Below, in pieces: positions 31,648 to 40,055 of a stretch of 40,055 bases of DNA. The DNA is from JAFKKF01 sp035651055 (GTDB lineage Bacteria > Pseudomonadota > Alphaproteobacteria > Rhizobiales > Kaistiaceae). Each line of letters begins with the position of its first letter. Within the stretch, counting starts at the first letter, position 1. The notes under the pieces were generated by a model. The model was not told the DNA's origin and searched no databases. It was given only the letters and a program-made list of their open reading frames with translations. The stretch is from assembly GCA_035651055.1 (NCBI GenBank), contig DASRGK010000013.1, positions 1-40,055 on the forward strand, in the 5' to 3' direction. A program made the position numbers and the translations under genes.

Positions 31648-34143
31648 TCAGAAGCGCTCGAGCAGCCGTTCCAGATAATCGCGCTCGATCACAGGACGGT
31701 TGGGTTCGCCGAGCTTCCGCCGGATCGCGTCGAGGATTTCGCGGGCTCGCTGTACGTCGATCTCGTCCGGAACCTTGACCGTATTGCCGAGGTCGGGGCC
31801 GGTCGTACGCTGCGGCCGGCCTAGGGGATCCTCGTTCGGGAAACTGTCGCCGCCGCGGATGCCGCCGCCCTGACCGTTCCGGTTGGCGAATTGCTGCGCC
31901 ATGCCTTGCGCGCCCTGGCGCAGGGCATCGAGCGCCTGGCCCTGGTCGCCGACCGCATCGCCCGGCGCGCCCTTGCCGAGCTTGCCGGCAGCGCGGCCCA
32001 TCGCCTCGCCGGCCTGCCCGAGCTTGCCGTTCGGGTCCATGCCCATGCCCTGCATCTTGTCCATCAGGTCCTTCAGGGCCTGCTGCAGCGACTGCTGGCC
32101 GGCCTGAAGGTCCTTCAGCATCTGCTGAAGCTCGCTTTCGCTGAGCGGCTTTCCGTCCTCGCCCATGCCGCGGTCGGAGCGGTAGGTGCGATCCATCAGC
32201 TGCTGCTGCTTCTGGATCATGTCGGCGAGGTCGTTGAGGCTCTCCATCATCTGGTCGCCGTTGTTGCCCATCATCGGCTGCCCGTTCTGAAGGTTCTCCA
32301 TCATGTTCTGCAGCTCGCTGAGCAGCTGGCGGGCGGCATCGCGGGCACCGTTCTTCGCCAGGTTCTCGATCCGGTCGAGCATCCGTTCGAGGTCCTCGGG
32401 GCGGATGTTCCTGACGTTGGCATTGGGAGGCAGGCTCGACATCTGCGGGTTGCGGCGCGCCTGATCGGCCATGGCCTGCATGAAGCGCTGCATCGCCTCG
32501 CGGAGCTGCTGGGTCAGCTTCTCGATCTCGGCGTCGCTGGCATTGTTTTCGAGCGCCTGGCGCAAGGCTTCCTGCGCGGCGCGGAGGTCCTGCGCCGCCA
32601 CCGACATGTCGCCGTCCTCGATGGCGAGGGCGATGGTCCAGAGGTAGTCGACGACGCCCTTCAGGTCTTCGTCGCCGGCAGCGTTGAGGAGCCGGTAATA
32701 GGCGCTGCGGAGCGCCAGATAGTGACGCGTGTTCGGAATCCCGATCTCCGGCGCCGAGGTGAGGGCGTCGAGCGCATCGGCGACCGCCGGAGCGGCATTG
32801 GCGTCGAGGGCAAGGGTGGTGCGCTGCTCGACGACGGCGCGGGCGAGGGGATCGGTGAACCGGCGCGCCGGCAAAGTCACCTCAACCGGCTCGCTTCGCC
32901 CTTCCTGTCCGGCCTCATCCTTGGCGAAAAGGGTGATCCTGACCTTGCCGCCCGCCCAGGGATGGGAAGTGAGGTCGCGGATGGTCTCGGCGCTGCCGTC
33001 GCGCGTACGCAATTGCGGCAGCGACAGCGGGATCTGCGGCGCGGGAATGAGCGGGCGGGCCGTGGCGCTGGCAGTTGCGGGGGCCGAGGGAACCATTTCG
33101 GCGCCGGCGGATATCACGCCGTAATCGTCGCCGAGCGTGTAGGAAAGCGCGAGCGCGCCGCTGACGGTCGGGCCCGGCGGCTTGGCGAAGGCGATGTGCG
33201 GCGCCGCGTCCGGCTCGACGGTGAAGCGCCAGGAAAGGACTTCGCGGTCGCCTTTCCTGACCGACACCGAAGCGGCCTGCGTCAACTTCACGCGCCGTTC
33301 GAGGAGGGCCTCGGCGCCCGCGGCCGGGGCTCCGGCAGGCGGCGCGGCCTCGGCCGGGTGCTCCGTCTCGCCTTCGCGGCTGAGGACCGCCAGATCGTTC
33401 GCGCCGCTCGTGCGCACGGTAACCACGCTGCCGGCAGGGACGGACAATTCCGTGCCAGGCGGCCGGGCCGAGTCGCCGGTGAGGAAGATCGGCGGGCGGC
33501 CGGTATAGGCGGGCGGCGTAACCCAGGCGTCGATCCGCGCCACCGTGACGCTCGCCGGCTCGCCGCCCTGGAAGGCTTCGGCGATCCGCTCGCGCCGTTC
33601 CGGCCCGGCGGCGAGGAACGCGACAACGAACAGGACCGCGACGAGGAAGCGAAGCGCGAGGGGATCGCGCCGAACGAGGCCGGGCGAGGGGACGCCGGTC
33701 TTCAGCCGGTCGAGCGCGGCGAGCAGGCGGTGGCGGTGCGCGGCCCACAAGGCTTCCGCGACGCTGTCGCGCGCGCCGACGCCGATGCGGTCGCCGAACG
33801 CGGTTGCCGGCCGGTGCTCGACGCCGGTAGCGGTCTCGACCCGGGCGAGGGCGGCGTTCCGCGTCGGCGCGGCCAGCCAGCGGACGCGCCAGAAGCACAA
33901 GCCGAGGCCGACCGCGAAGGCGAGGAGGATCGCATAGCGGACCGGATCGGAGACGACCCGCCAGAGGCCGAACCACGAAACGATGGCAAAGAGCGCGGCA
34001 AGGCCGATGAAGGGCGACGCCACCGGCCAGAAGCTCTCCCAAAACAGGACCAGGCGGGCCCGGGAGACCGCGTGATCGATGCGCTCGCGGGCAAGCCGTT
34101 CCGGCGTGGTGACGCGGGGGGAATCCCTGCCGCTATCGTTCAT
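31648..34143 (-). CDS. TIGR02302 family (DUF4175) membrane protein
   Basis: 831 residues. Two membrane helices near the start (about 33-52 and 68-88) and a third around 165-182, then a large exported beta-rich region (APPAYTG-type repeats such as DAWVTPPAYTGRPPIF), and a C-terminal third unusually rich in Met, Gln and Asn (for example QNMMENLQNGQPMMGNNG and MQGMGMDPNG). That order and the Gln/Met tract are characteristic of the TIGR02302 family of alphaproteobacteria, whose function is unknown. It follows lysA (88 bp) in the argH-lptM-lysA run. Confidence 0.88.
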   Translation of the reverse strand: MNDSGRDSPRVTTPERLARERIDHAVSRARLVLFWESFWPVASPFIGLAALFAIVSWFGLWRVVSDPVRYAILLAFAVGLGLCFWRVRWLAAPTRNAALARVETATGVEHRPATAFGDRIGVGARDSVAEALWAAHRHRLLAALDRLKTGVPSPGLVRRDPLALRFLVAVLFVVAFLAAGPERRERIAEAFQGGEPASVTVARIDAWVTPPAYTGRPPIFLTGDSARPPGTELSVPAGSVVTVRTSGANDLAVLSREGETEHPAEAAPPAGAPAAGAEALLERRVKLTQAASVSVRKGDREVLSWRFTVEPDAAPHIAFAKPPGPTVSGALALSYTLGDDYGVISAGAEMVPSAPATASATARPLIPAPQIPLSLPQLRTRDGSAETIRDLTSHPWAGGKVRITLFAKDEAGQEGRSEPVEVTLPARRFTDPLARAVVEQRTTLALDANAAPAVADALDALTSAPEIGIPNTRHYLALRSAYYRLLNAAGDEDLKGVVDYLWTIALAIEDGDMSVAAQDLRAAQEALRQALENNASDAEIEKLTQQLREAMQRFMQAMADQARRNPQMSSLPPNANVRNIRPEDLERMLDRIENLAKNGARDAARQLLSELQNMMENLQNGQPMMGNNGDQMMESLNDLADMIQKQQQLMDRTYRSDRGMGEDGKPLSESELQQMLKDLQAGQQSLQQALKDLMDKMQGMGMDPNGKLGQAGEAMGRAAGKLGKGAPGDAVGDQGQALDALRQGAQGMAQQFANRNGQGGGIRGGDSFPNEDPLGRPQRTTGPDLGNTVKVPDEIDVQRAREILDAIRRKLGEPNRPVIERDYLERLLERF

Positions 34144-34231
34144 CGGCGCAGTGCTACCTTTCGCCCCCCCAAAAATCTAACAGGACGATGACAGCAAAGC
34201 GAGGCAGGTTAAAGGCCGGATTCCTTCACGA

Positions 34232-35500
34232 TCAGGCGAGCCAGGGCGCGATCCGATCGGCGCCGATCAGGTCCTCATAGGTCTGGCGCGGGCGGACCAG
34301 CGCCCAATCTCCGCCGTTGACCAGTACCTCGGGCAGGAGCGGCCGGGTGTTGTAGGTCGATGCCTGGACGGCGCCGTAGGCGCCGGCGGTCATGACCGCG
34401 ATGAGGTCGCCGGCGGCCAGCGGCGGCAGGAGCCGGTTCTGGGCGAGATAGTCGCCGGTCTCGCAGACGCCGCCGACGACATCGGCGGTCTGCAGGGTCG
34501 CGTGACGCGGCGGCCGCACGACCGGGCGGATATCGTGGTGGGCATCGTAGAGCGTCGGCCGGATGAGGTCGTTCATCGCGGCATCGACGATGACGAAGAC
34601 CTTTGCCGCGCCCTTCTTCACGTAGATGACGCGGCTGACCAGGATGCCGGCATTGCCGACAAGGAGCCGGCCGGGCTCGAAGAGGATGCGGGCGCCCAGA
34701 TTGCCGAGCCGCCGGCGCACGATTTCGGCATAGGCGACCGGGTCGGGCGGCGGCGGATCGTCGAGCCGGTACGGGATGCCCAGCCCGCCTCCGGCATCGA
34801 TATGGTCGATGGTGTGCCCGTCCTCGCGGAGCGCGCGGGTGAGGTCGGCCAGGCGCTCGTAGGCGGCGTCGAAAGGGGCGAGGTCGGTGATCTGGCTGCC
34901 GATATGCATGTCGACGCCGGTGACGCGGATACCCGGCATCCGCGCCGCCTCGGCATAGACTTCGCGGGCGCGCTCGAAATGGATGCCGAACTTGTTCTCG
35001 GCCTTGCCGGTTGTGATCTTGGCGTGGGTCCTGGCGTCGACGTCGGGGTTGACCCGGACGGAGATCGCGGCGGTCCTGCCCTTCTGGACCGCGATCTCGG
35101 AAATCAGCGCCAGTTCCGGCTCCGATTCGACGTTGAAGCAGAGGATGCCCGTGTCGAGGGCAAGGGCGATTTCGCGCGCCAGCTTGCCGACGCCGGCAAA
35201 GACGATGCGCTCGGGCGGGCATCCGGCGGCGAGCGCCCGCCGAAGCTCTCCTTCGGAAACCACATCGAGGCCGGCGCCTTCCCTGACGAAGGTGCGCACG
35301 ACGGACTGGTTCGAATTGGCCTTCAGCGCGTAGCAGACGAGGGTGTCGAGGCCGGCAAAGGCCTCGCGGAAGACGCGGAAATGGCGGACCAGGGTCGCGG
35401 TCGAGTAGCAATAGAAGGGCGTCCCGACGGCCTCGGCGAGCGAAGGCAGCGGTACATCCTCGGCGTAAAGCACGCCGTCGCGGTACTCGAAATGGTTCAC
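34232..35500 (-). CDS. lysA: Diaminopimelate decarboxylase
   Basis: 422 residues. Final step of lysine synthesis, decarboxylating meso-diaminopimelate, which is also a cell-wall precursor. Fold type III PLP enzyme: PLP Lys60 in CYALKANSNQ, DMHIGSQITD, DAGGGLGIPY, EPGRLLVGNAG and the C-terminal CETGDYLA with the catalytic Cys. It starts 12 bp after lptM, and the group is conserved in the order. Confidence 0.96.
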   Translation of the reverse strand: MNHFEYRDGVLYAEDVPLPSLAEAVGTPFYCYSTATLVRHFRVFREAFAGLDTLVCYALKANSNQSVVRTFVREGAGLDVVSEGELRRALAAGCPPERIVFAGVGKLAREIALALDTGILCFNVESEPELALISEIAVQKGRTAAISVRVNPDVDARTHAKITTGKAENKFGIHFERAREVYAEAARMPGIRVTGVDMHIGSQITDLAPFDAAYERLADLTRALREDGHTIDHIDAGGGLGIPYRLDDPPPPDPVAYAEIVRRRLGNLGARILFEPGRLLVGNAGILVSRVIYVKKGAAKVFVIVDAAMNDLIRPTLYDAHHDIRPVVRPPRHATLQTADVVGGVCETGDYLAQNRLLPPLAAGDLIAVMTAGAYGAVQASTYNTRPLLPEVLVNGGDWALVRPRQTYEDLIGADRIAPWLA

Positions 35501-35512
35501 GGCCTGCGGCGG

Positions 35513-35722
35513 CTAGAGGAGCGGATCGAGCACGAAGTGGCGGTCGGGCTTCTTCACCGTCGGGTCCGCGGTTGCCGGGTCGCTCGGGTCCGGCTTGGTG
35601 ACCGCAGCACCCGGCGGGGGCTCCAGCGGGCCTTTGCGGCCGCAGGCCGACAGCGTCAGCGCGGCCAGGACCAACCCGCAGACGGCAGCCTTGTACAGGA
35701 TCGGGCGGTCAGTCAGCGCCAC
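35513..35722 (-). CDS. lptM: LptM-like lipoprotein
   Basis: 69 residues. A lipoprotein signal (CGLVLAALTLSACG) with lipobox Cys27, directly followed by the LptM hallmark GRKGPLEPP, then a disordered Pro/Asp-rich tail. LptM (formerly YifL) in E. coli helps assemble the LptD/E lipopolysaccharide translocon. Sits 12 bp before lysA, the usual place in this order. Confidence 0.85.
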   Translation of the reverse strand: MALTDRPILYKAAVCGLVLAALTLSACGRKGPLEPPPGAAVTKPDPSDPATADPTVKKPDRHFVLDPLL

Positions 35723-35810
35723 GGGCCACTCCCCTCAGAAACGACCGGCGGTTCGCGCCGCCGCGCGCATATTAGCGGATTTGCCGCCGCATGCATCAAG
35801 TTCGGCACGC

Positions 35811-37205
35811 TCATTTGCCGTTCTGCTTCCGCAGGCGCGAAATCCAGCGCCTGGCCTCGCGGCGGACATTGGCCGGCGCGGTGCCGCCCTGGCTGCTCCG
35901 CGAGCGGACGGAGTTGGCCACCGTCAGGACCGAGAAGACATCGTCGGTGATTCCGGGCTCGGCCGACTGCATCTCGGCAAGCGTCAGCCGGTGCAGCGGG
36001 ACGCGCCGTTCCTCGGCCATCGCGACGATCCGGCTGGTAATCCCGTGGGCATCGCGGAAGGGGATGGCGAGTTCGCGGACAAGCCAATCGGCGAGGTCGG
36101 TCGCAGTCGAATAGGCGGCGCCGGCGGCTCTCCGCATGGCGGTCCGGTCGGGCGTGAGGTCGCGCACCATGCCGGCCATGGCGGCGATCGAGAGCATCAG
36201 GGATTCGAAGGCGTCGAAGGCCGGCTGCTTGTCTTCCTGCATGTCCTTGGAATAGGCGAGCGGCAGTCCCTTCATGACGATGAGCAGCCCGGTCAGGGCG
36301 CCGACGATGCGGCCGACCTTGGCGCGCACCAGTTCGGCGGCGTCGGGGTTCCGCTTCTGCGGCATGATCGAAGAGCCGGTGGTGAAGCGGTCCGATAGCT
36401 TGACGAAGCCGAACATGGGCGTCGACCAGAGGACGATCTCCTCAGCCAGACGCGAGAGATGGACGGCGGCGATCGCGGCGGCCGACATCGTCTCCAGCGC
36501 GAAGTCGCGGTCGGAGACGCCGTCGAGCGAATTTGCCATCGGACGGGAGAAGCCGAGTTCTTCGGCGGTGAAGGCGCGGTCGATCGGGAACGACGTGCCG
36601 GCAAGGGCAGCCGAGCCGAGCGGGCTTTCGTTGAGGCGCTTCCGGGCGTCGGCGAAGCGGCCGCGGTCGCGGGCGAGCATCTCGACATAGGCAAGCAGGT
36701 GATGGCCGAAGGTCACCGGCTGGGCCGGCTGAAGATGGGTGAAGCCCGGCATGACGGTCGCGGCCTCGGCGAGGGCCTTCTCGGCCAAGGCCGCCTGCAG
36801 GTCGGCGAGCGCCTCGTCGACATCGTCGACGGCATCGCGAATCCACAGCCGGAAATCGGTCGCAACCTGGTCGTTCCGCGAACGGGCGGTGTGCAGGCGG
36901 CCGCCGGCCGGGCCGACGAGCTGCTTCAGCCGCGCCTCGACATGGGTGTGGATGTCCTCGAGCGCACGGTCGAAGGCGAACCTGTCCGCTTCGATTTCTC
37001 GCAGGATCGTGTCTAGACCGGCCACGATCTTTTCGGCATCGTCCGCCGCGATGATGCCCTGCCTGCCGAGCATCCGGGCGTGAGCCCTGGAGGCGGCAAT
37101 GTCCTGGCGGAAGAGCCGGCGATCGAAGCCGATCGAGGCGTTGATCTCTTCCATGATGGCGGCCGGGCCATCCTTGAAATGGCCTCCCCACAGGCGGTTG
37201 GGCAT
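35811..37205 (-). CDS. argH: Argininosuccinate lyase
   Basis: 464 residues, normal length. Last step of arginine synthesis, releasing fumarate. Seen: LHTARSRNDQVATD, catalytic His157 in FTHLQPAQPV, and the flexible loop with Ser278/Ser279 in GSSIMPQKRNPD. It is divergent from tlpA with only 26 bp between starts, so the two promoters must overlap the other's coding start. Followed by lptM-lysA. Confidence 0.97.
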   Translation of the reverse strand: MPNRLWGGHFKDGPAAIMEEINASIGFDRRLFRQDIAASRAHARMLGRQGIIAADDAEKIVAGLDTILREIEADRFAFDRALEDIHTHVEARLKQLVGPAGGRLHTARSRNDQVATDFRLWIRDAVDDVDEALADLQAALAEKALAEAATVMPGFTHLQPAQPVTFGHHLLAYVEMLARDRGRFADARKRLNESPLGSAALAGTSFPIDRAFTAEELGFSRPMANSLDGVSDRDFALETMSAAAIAAVHLSRLAEEIVLWSTPMFGFVKLSDRFTTGSSIMPQKRNPDAAELVRAKVGRIVGALTGLLIVMKGLPLAYSKDMQEDKQPAFDAFESLMLSIAAMAGMVRDLTPDRTAMRRAAGAAYSTATDLADWLVRELAIPFRDAHGITSRIVAMAEERRVPLHRLTLAEMQSAEPGITDDVFSVLTVANSVRSRSSQGGTAPANVRREARRWISRLRKQNGK

Positions 37206-37231
37206 CAGGGAGCTCCGAAGAGGATTGCCGA

Positions 37232-37885
37232 ATGAATGACACGCGGCCGAAGACCCGGCGCACCTGGCTGCTGCTGGGGTTAGCCGCAGTCGCCGGGGCG
37301 ATCGCCGGTCTGGCCGGGGTATATTTCATGGAGTCCGGCACTGGCAACGGCAACGCGCTTGCCGATTGCGCTCCGGCGGTGGCAACGGCATCCCGTCTGG
37401 CGCCGTTGGCGCATGGCGACGCCGCCGCATTTCAGGTCGCGACCGGCCCGGAAAAGCTCGCCGACCTCGCCTTCAACGGGCCGGACGGCAAGCCGCTCAC
37501 CGTATCCGCCTTCGCCGGCAAGACCGTCCTCCTCAATGTCTGGGCGACGTGGTGCGTGCCGTGCCGCCTCGAAATGCCGGCGCTCGACCGGCTCGAGGCC
37601 GCCGAGGGCAAGGCCAGCTTCCAGGTGGTTGCGGTCAACATCGACCAGAACGGCGTCGACCGGGCCAGGGCCTTCCTCGCCGAGATCGGCATCAAGGATC
37701 TCGCCTTCTACTCGGACGCGTCGATGGGACTGTTCACGCAATTGCGCGGCCGCGGACTGGTGCTCGGCCTGCCGACGACATTCCTGATCGACGGCAGGGG
37801 CTGCAAGGTCGGCGCCGTGGCGGGGCCGATGCAATGGGATTCCAGGGATGCCCGCGCGCTGATCGAGGCGTCGCGGCAGGGCTGA
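37232..37885 (+). CDS. tlpA: Thiol:disulfide interchange protein TlpA
   Basis: 217 residues. A membrane anchor (about 12-32) holds a periplasmic thioredoxin-like domain. Active site Cys108 and Cys111 in WATWCVPCR, cis-Pro in GLPTTFLID. Additional Cys46 and Cys191 match the second, structural disulfide known for Bradyrhizobium TlpA (inference). It is expected to supply reductant for copper insertion into cytochrome oxidase. Divergent from argH, as is usual in Hyphomicrobiales. Confidence 0.92.
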   Translation: MNDTRPKTRRTWLLLGLAAVAGAIAGLAGVYFMESGTGNGNALADCAPAVATASRLAPLAHGDAAAFQVATGPEKLADLAFNGPDGKPLTVSAFAGKTVLLNVWATWCVPCRLEMPALDRLEAAEGKASFQVVAVNIDQNGVDRARAFLAEIGIKDLAFYSDASMGLFTQLRGRGLVLGLPTTFLIDGRGCKVGAVAGPMQWDSRDARALIEASRQG

Positions 37886-37890
37886 CCGGC

Positions 37891-39087
37891 TCAGGCAGCT
37901 TCGGAAGCCATGGCCGGAATTGCCGGTTCGGCGACCCAGCGCTCCGCCACCTCAACCCGGTTTCGGCCCTCGGCCTTGGCCTTGTAGAGGGCCCTGTCTG
38001 CGGCAACCATCAGGGTGTCGACGGTGCTCAGCCCGCTTGCCGTGGCGACGCCGGCGCTCACCGTGGCGTTGAGCGGGCGCCCGTCGATCTCCCGCGACGC
38101 TTCGGCGAAGGCCGAACGGATGCGCTCGGCAACGACGTAGGCCGCGGCCTTGGCCGAGCCCGGCAGAAGCACGACGAACTCCTCGCCGCCGGGGCGGCCG
38201 ATGAAGTCGGTGGCGCGCAACGAACGGCGGGCGAGATCGGCAAAACTCTTCAGCACGCGGTCGCCGGCACCGTGGCCGAAGGTGTCGTTGACCTGCTTGA
38301 ACCAGTCGAGGTCGAAGACGATGACCGAGAAGTCGGAATTGTCGCGGGCGCAGCGGTCGAGGAGCGAGTGCGCGGCCTCCATGAGTGCTCCGCGACTGGC
38401 GACGCCGGTGAGCGAGTCGATGCGGGCCGCGGCCATGTATTGCTGCTCGGTCCGCTCCTTGGCCATGGCGACGGCGAAGATCGCGGTCCCGACGACGAAG
38501 AACAGCGTCTCGAACTGGATGAGGCCGAACCAGCTGCCGAGCGTCGGCGGGCCGAAGGTCGGGAGATCGCCGTTGGCGGACTCGACCGTGCCGGTAAGGA
38601 AGAACAGGCCGTGCAGGAAAAGGAGGACGATCAAGGGCCAGCGCGATTGCAGGCGCTCGTCGCGGCCGCGCCAGAACTCGCTCGACGCGGCGAAGAAGTA
38701 GAAGGCCGCGACCGCGAGGTTGAGCGCCATCTGCGTCTGCGGCGACTGCCGGATATCGGGGAGCGCAAAGGCAAGCAGCCAGACGAAGGCGCCGGCCGCC
38801 ACGCTGCTGATCTGCGGCCGCCGGCCGTTGCAGGAGCGGGCCGCCGCCCAGATCAAGGCCGGGCTGACGTTGAGAAGCAGGATGCCGAGGACGGTCGAGG
38901 GAACGCCGAAGACCGGGTTTCGCGAGGCGACCAGCGGCACCGCCATGGCCAGCGTAAGGTTGCCGGCAGCCCACCACAGCATGCCGACCGCCGCGCGGTT
39001 CTGCAGCCAGGCGAAGAAGAGGAAGACGCCGCTGATGGCAGTCACGAAACTGCCGGCGACCATGAGAGTCGGTAGATCGAGTTGCAT
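37891..39087 (-). CDS. Membrane diguanylate cyclase (GGDEF)
   Basis: 398 residues from ATG 39087 (GTG 39102 is in frame). The N-terminal 210 or so residues contain about seven membrane helices; the C-terminal GGDEF domain has FDLDWFKQVNDTFGH, the intact active site RPGGEEF and an inhibitory-site RATD five residues before it, so it should make cyclic-di-GMP with product inhibition. The membrane part is probably a sensor for an unknown signal. Closely related in layout to the next gene upstream, so the two are probably a tandem duplication. It ends 5 bp from the convergent tlpA stop. Confidence 0.9.
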   Translation of the reverse strand: MQLDLPTLMVAGSFVTAISGVFLFFAWLQNRAAVGMLWWAAGNLTLAMAVPLVASRNPVFGVPSTVLGILLLNVSPALIWAAARSCNGRRPQISSVAAGAFVWLLAFALPDIRQSPQTQMALNLAVAAFYFFAASSEFWRGRDERLQSRWPLIVLLFLHGLFFLTGTVESANGDLPTFGPPTLGSWFGLIQFETLFFVVGTAIFAVAMAKERTEQQYMAAARIDSLTGVASRGALMEAAHSLLDRCARDNSDFSVIVFDLDWFKQVNDTFGHGAGDRVLKSFADLARRSLRATDFIGRPGGEEFVVLLPGSAKAAAYVVAERIRSAFAEASREIDGRPLNATVSAGVATASGLSTVDTLMVAADRALYKAKAEGRNRVEVAERWVAEPAIPAMASEAA

Positions 39088-39216
39088 TTGCGCGCCGCCC
39101 ACCCCCCGAACGAATACGGCTCGGCAGATCGCGGGGCAGTCTAGGGGAGGGCTCCTGAATTCCGGTTATGCCGGCAAAGCCAATCCTAAGCTTTGCGGAA
39201 AACGAAAATTAACCGG

Positions 39217-40055
39217 TCAGGCGACGCGGATGACTGCCGGAGCGGGCTCCGCTTCGCGCCCGATCTCGATCCGGTTGCCGCCGAGATGCTTGGCCAGGTA
39301 GAGCGCGGTGTCGGCCTTCTCGATCAGCCGGTCGAGATCGATGCCCTCGCCCGACCCCGCCACGCCGCCGCTGACCAGGGTCGGCACCGGGCGGCCGTTC
39401 AGGACGAGCGCCAGGTTGGCGAAGGCCGCCCGGATGCGGTCGGCCATGACGTAGGCCGCCTCGGGGCTGACGCCGGGCATGGCGACCGCGAATTCCTCGC
39501 CGCCGAGCCGGCCCATGATGTCGGACCGGCGAAGCCTTGCCATAGCGGTCTGCCCGAAAAGATTGAGGACGTGATCGCCGACGGCGTGGCCGAAGGTGTC
39601 ATTGACCTGCTTGAACCGGTCGAGGTCGAAGATGACCAGCGACATGGGCACATGCTCCGCGGCGCAGGCGCTAAGCGCCGGGCCGGCGCTCTCGAAGAAG
39701 GCGCGGCGAGAGGCGACGCCGGTCAGCATGTCGACGCGGGCCGCGGTCTTGTGGCGCTGCTCGCTTTCCTCGCGGACCATCGCGACGAGGAAGATCGACG
39801 ACCCGAGGGCGAAGATGAGCTGCTCGAAATGGACGGCGCTGAAGACGATACCGAACGGAATGAGGCCGGTGGCGGGCAGGAATGAGGCTGCCGCTTCGAC
39901 CGAACCGGCTACGAACAATGCGGCATGGATGGCGATGAAGGCGAGGAGCAGCCAACGCGCCCGCAAGCGGGCCGTTCGCCGCCGCACAAGTTCCGCGCCG
40001 GCGGCCGCGAAATAGACGGCGCTGAGGAAAAGACTGGCGCCCATGTTCAGCGCCG
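39217..40055 (-). CDS. Membrane diguanylate cyclase (GGDEF), 5' part outside window
   Basis: At least 279 residues are visible; the frame stays open to the window edge, so the ATG at 40044 is an internal Met, as shown by matching ALNMGASLFLSAVYF to ALNLAVAAFYFFAAS inside the neighbouring paralogue. The end of the membrane sensor region (about three helices) is seen, then a GGDEF domain with FDLDRFKQVNDTFGH, active site RLGGEEF and inhibitory-site RRSD. It should be an active cyclase. 129 bp separate it from the paralogue's ATG at 39087. Confidence 0.88.
   Translation of the reverse strand, partial: ALNMGASLFLSAVYFAAAGAELVRRRTARLRARWLLLAFIAIHAALFVAGSVEAAASFLPATGLIPFGIVFSAVHFEQLIFALGSSIFLVAMVREESEQRHKTAARVDMLTGVASRRAFFESAGPALSACAAEHVPMSLVIFDLDRFKQVNDTFGHAVGDHVLNLFGQTAMARLRRSDIMGRLGGEEFAVAMPGVSPEAAYVMADRIRAAFANLALVLNGRPVPTLVSGGVAGSGEGIDLDRLIEKADTALYLAKHLGGNRIEIGREAEPAPAVIRVA

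Overview
The window looks like a chromosomal segment of a high-GC alphaproteobacterium, most likely order Hyphomicrobiales (Rhizobiales). The evidence is the gene content and order: PhaR beside phaA/phaB, a TIGR02302 (DUF4175) protein next to lysA-lptM-argH with divergent tlpA, DUF2125 beside tyrA-hisC, metX-metW, ftsEX beside an MJ0042 zinc-ribbon gene and hpt, and mtgA-rpmF beside a farnesyl diphosphate synthase gene. Several families of palindromic intergenic repeats typical of this order are also present. The species cannot be named from the sequence alone.

Layout. 1-3201: the 5' part of kdsD (minus strand), a secreted beta-barrel protein and a SAM-dependent methyltransferase. 3202-4935: a visibly AT-richer accessory patch carrying a tight three-gene operon behind a perfect 24-bp palindrome. 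I read it as a toxin-antitoxin-chaperone (TAC) module: a HigB/RelE-like toxin, an XRE-type antitoxin with a long C-terminal tail, and a diverged SecB-like chaperone. This is the most interesting locus in the window. 4936-6506: a repeat-rich area with a frameshifted relic of the small basic protein gene at 6207-6506, several palindromic repeats and a methionine-rich secreted protein. 6552-11838: ispG, a Zur/Fur regulator, 3-hydroxybutyrate dehydrogenase, DNA polymerase IV and glyoxalase II. 12080-13960: a NYN-domain protein with a long Pro/Ala-rich tail.

14135-24508 is mostly housekeeping: metX-metW (methionine), hisC-tyrA (His/aromatic amino acids), DUF2125, ChaC (glutathione turnover), plsC-ydcF-ftsX-ftsE (envelope and division), a zinc-ribbon membrane protein and hpt. 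24511-27342 is the polyhydroxybutyrate locus (phaB, phaA, divergent phaR); bdhA at 8627 would feed mobilised 3-hydroxybutyrate back to acetoacetate. 27339-29096 encodes a PAS-GGDEF-EAL protein with a dead GGDEF and an apparently intact EAL. Two tandem membrane GGDEF paralogues with intact active sites close the window (37891-40055, the second cut by the edge), so the segment encodes both making and breaking of cyclic-di-GMP.

Between these lie a four-segment membrane protein, rpmF with a good terminator, mtgA, ispA, the TIGR02302 protein, lysA, lptM, argH and tlpA. No tRNA, rRNA, CRISPR array, intact insertion sequence or integrase was recognised. Functions are assigned by recognising protein motifs by eye; no database search was run.
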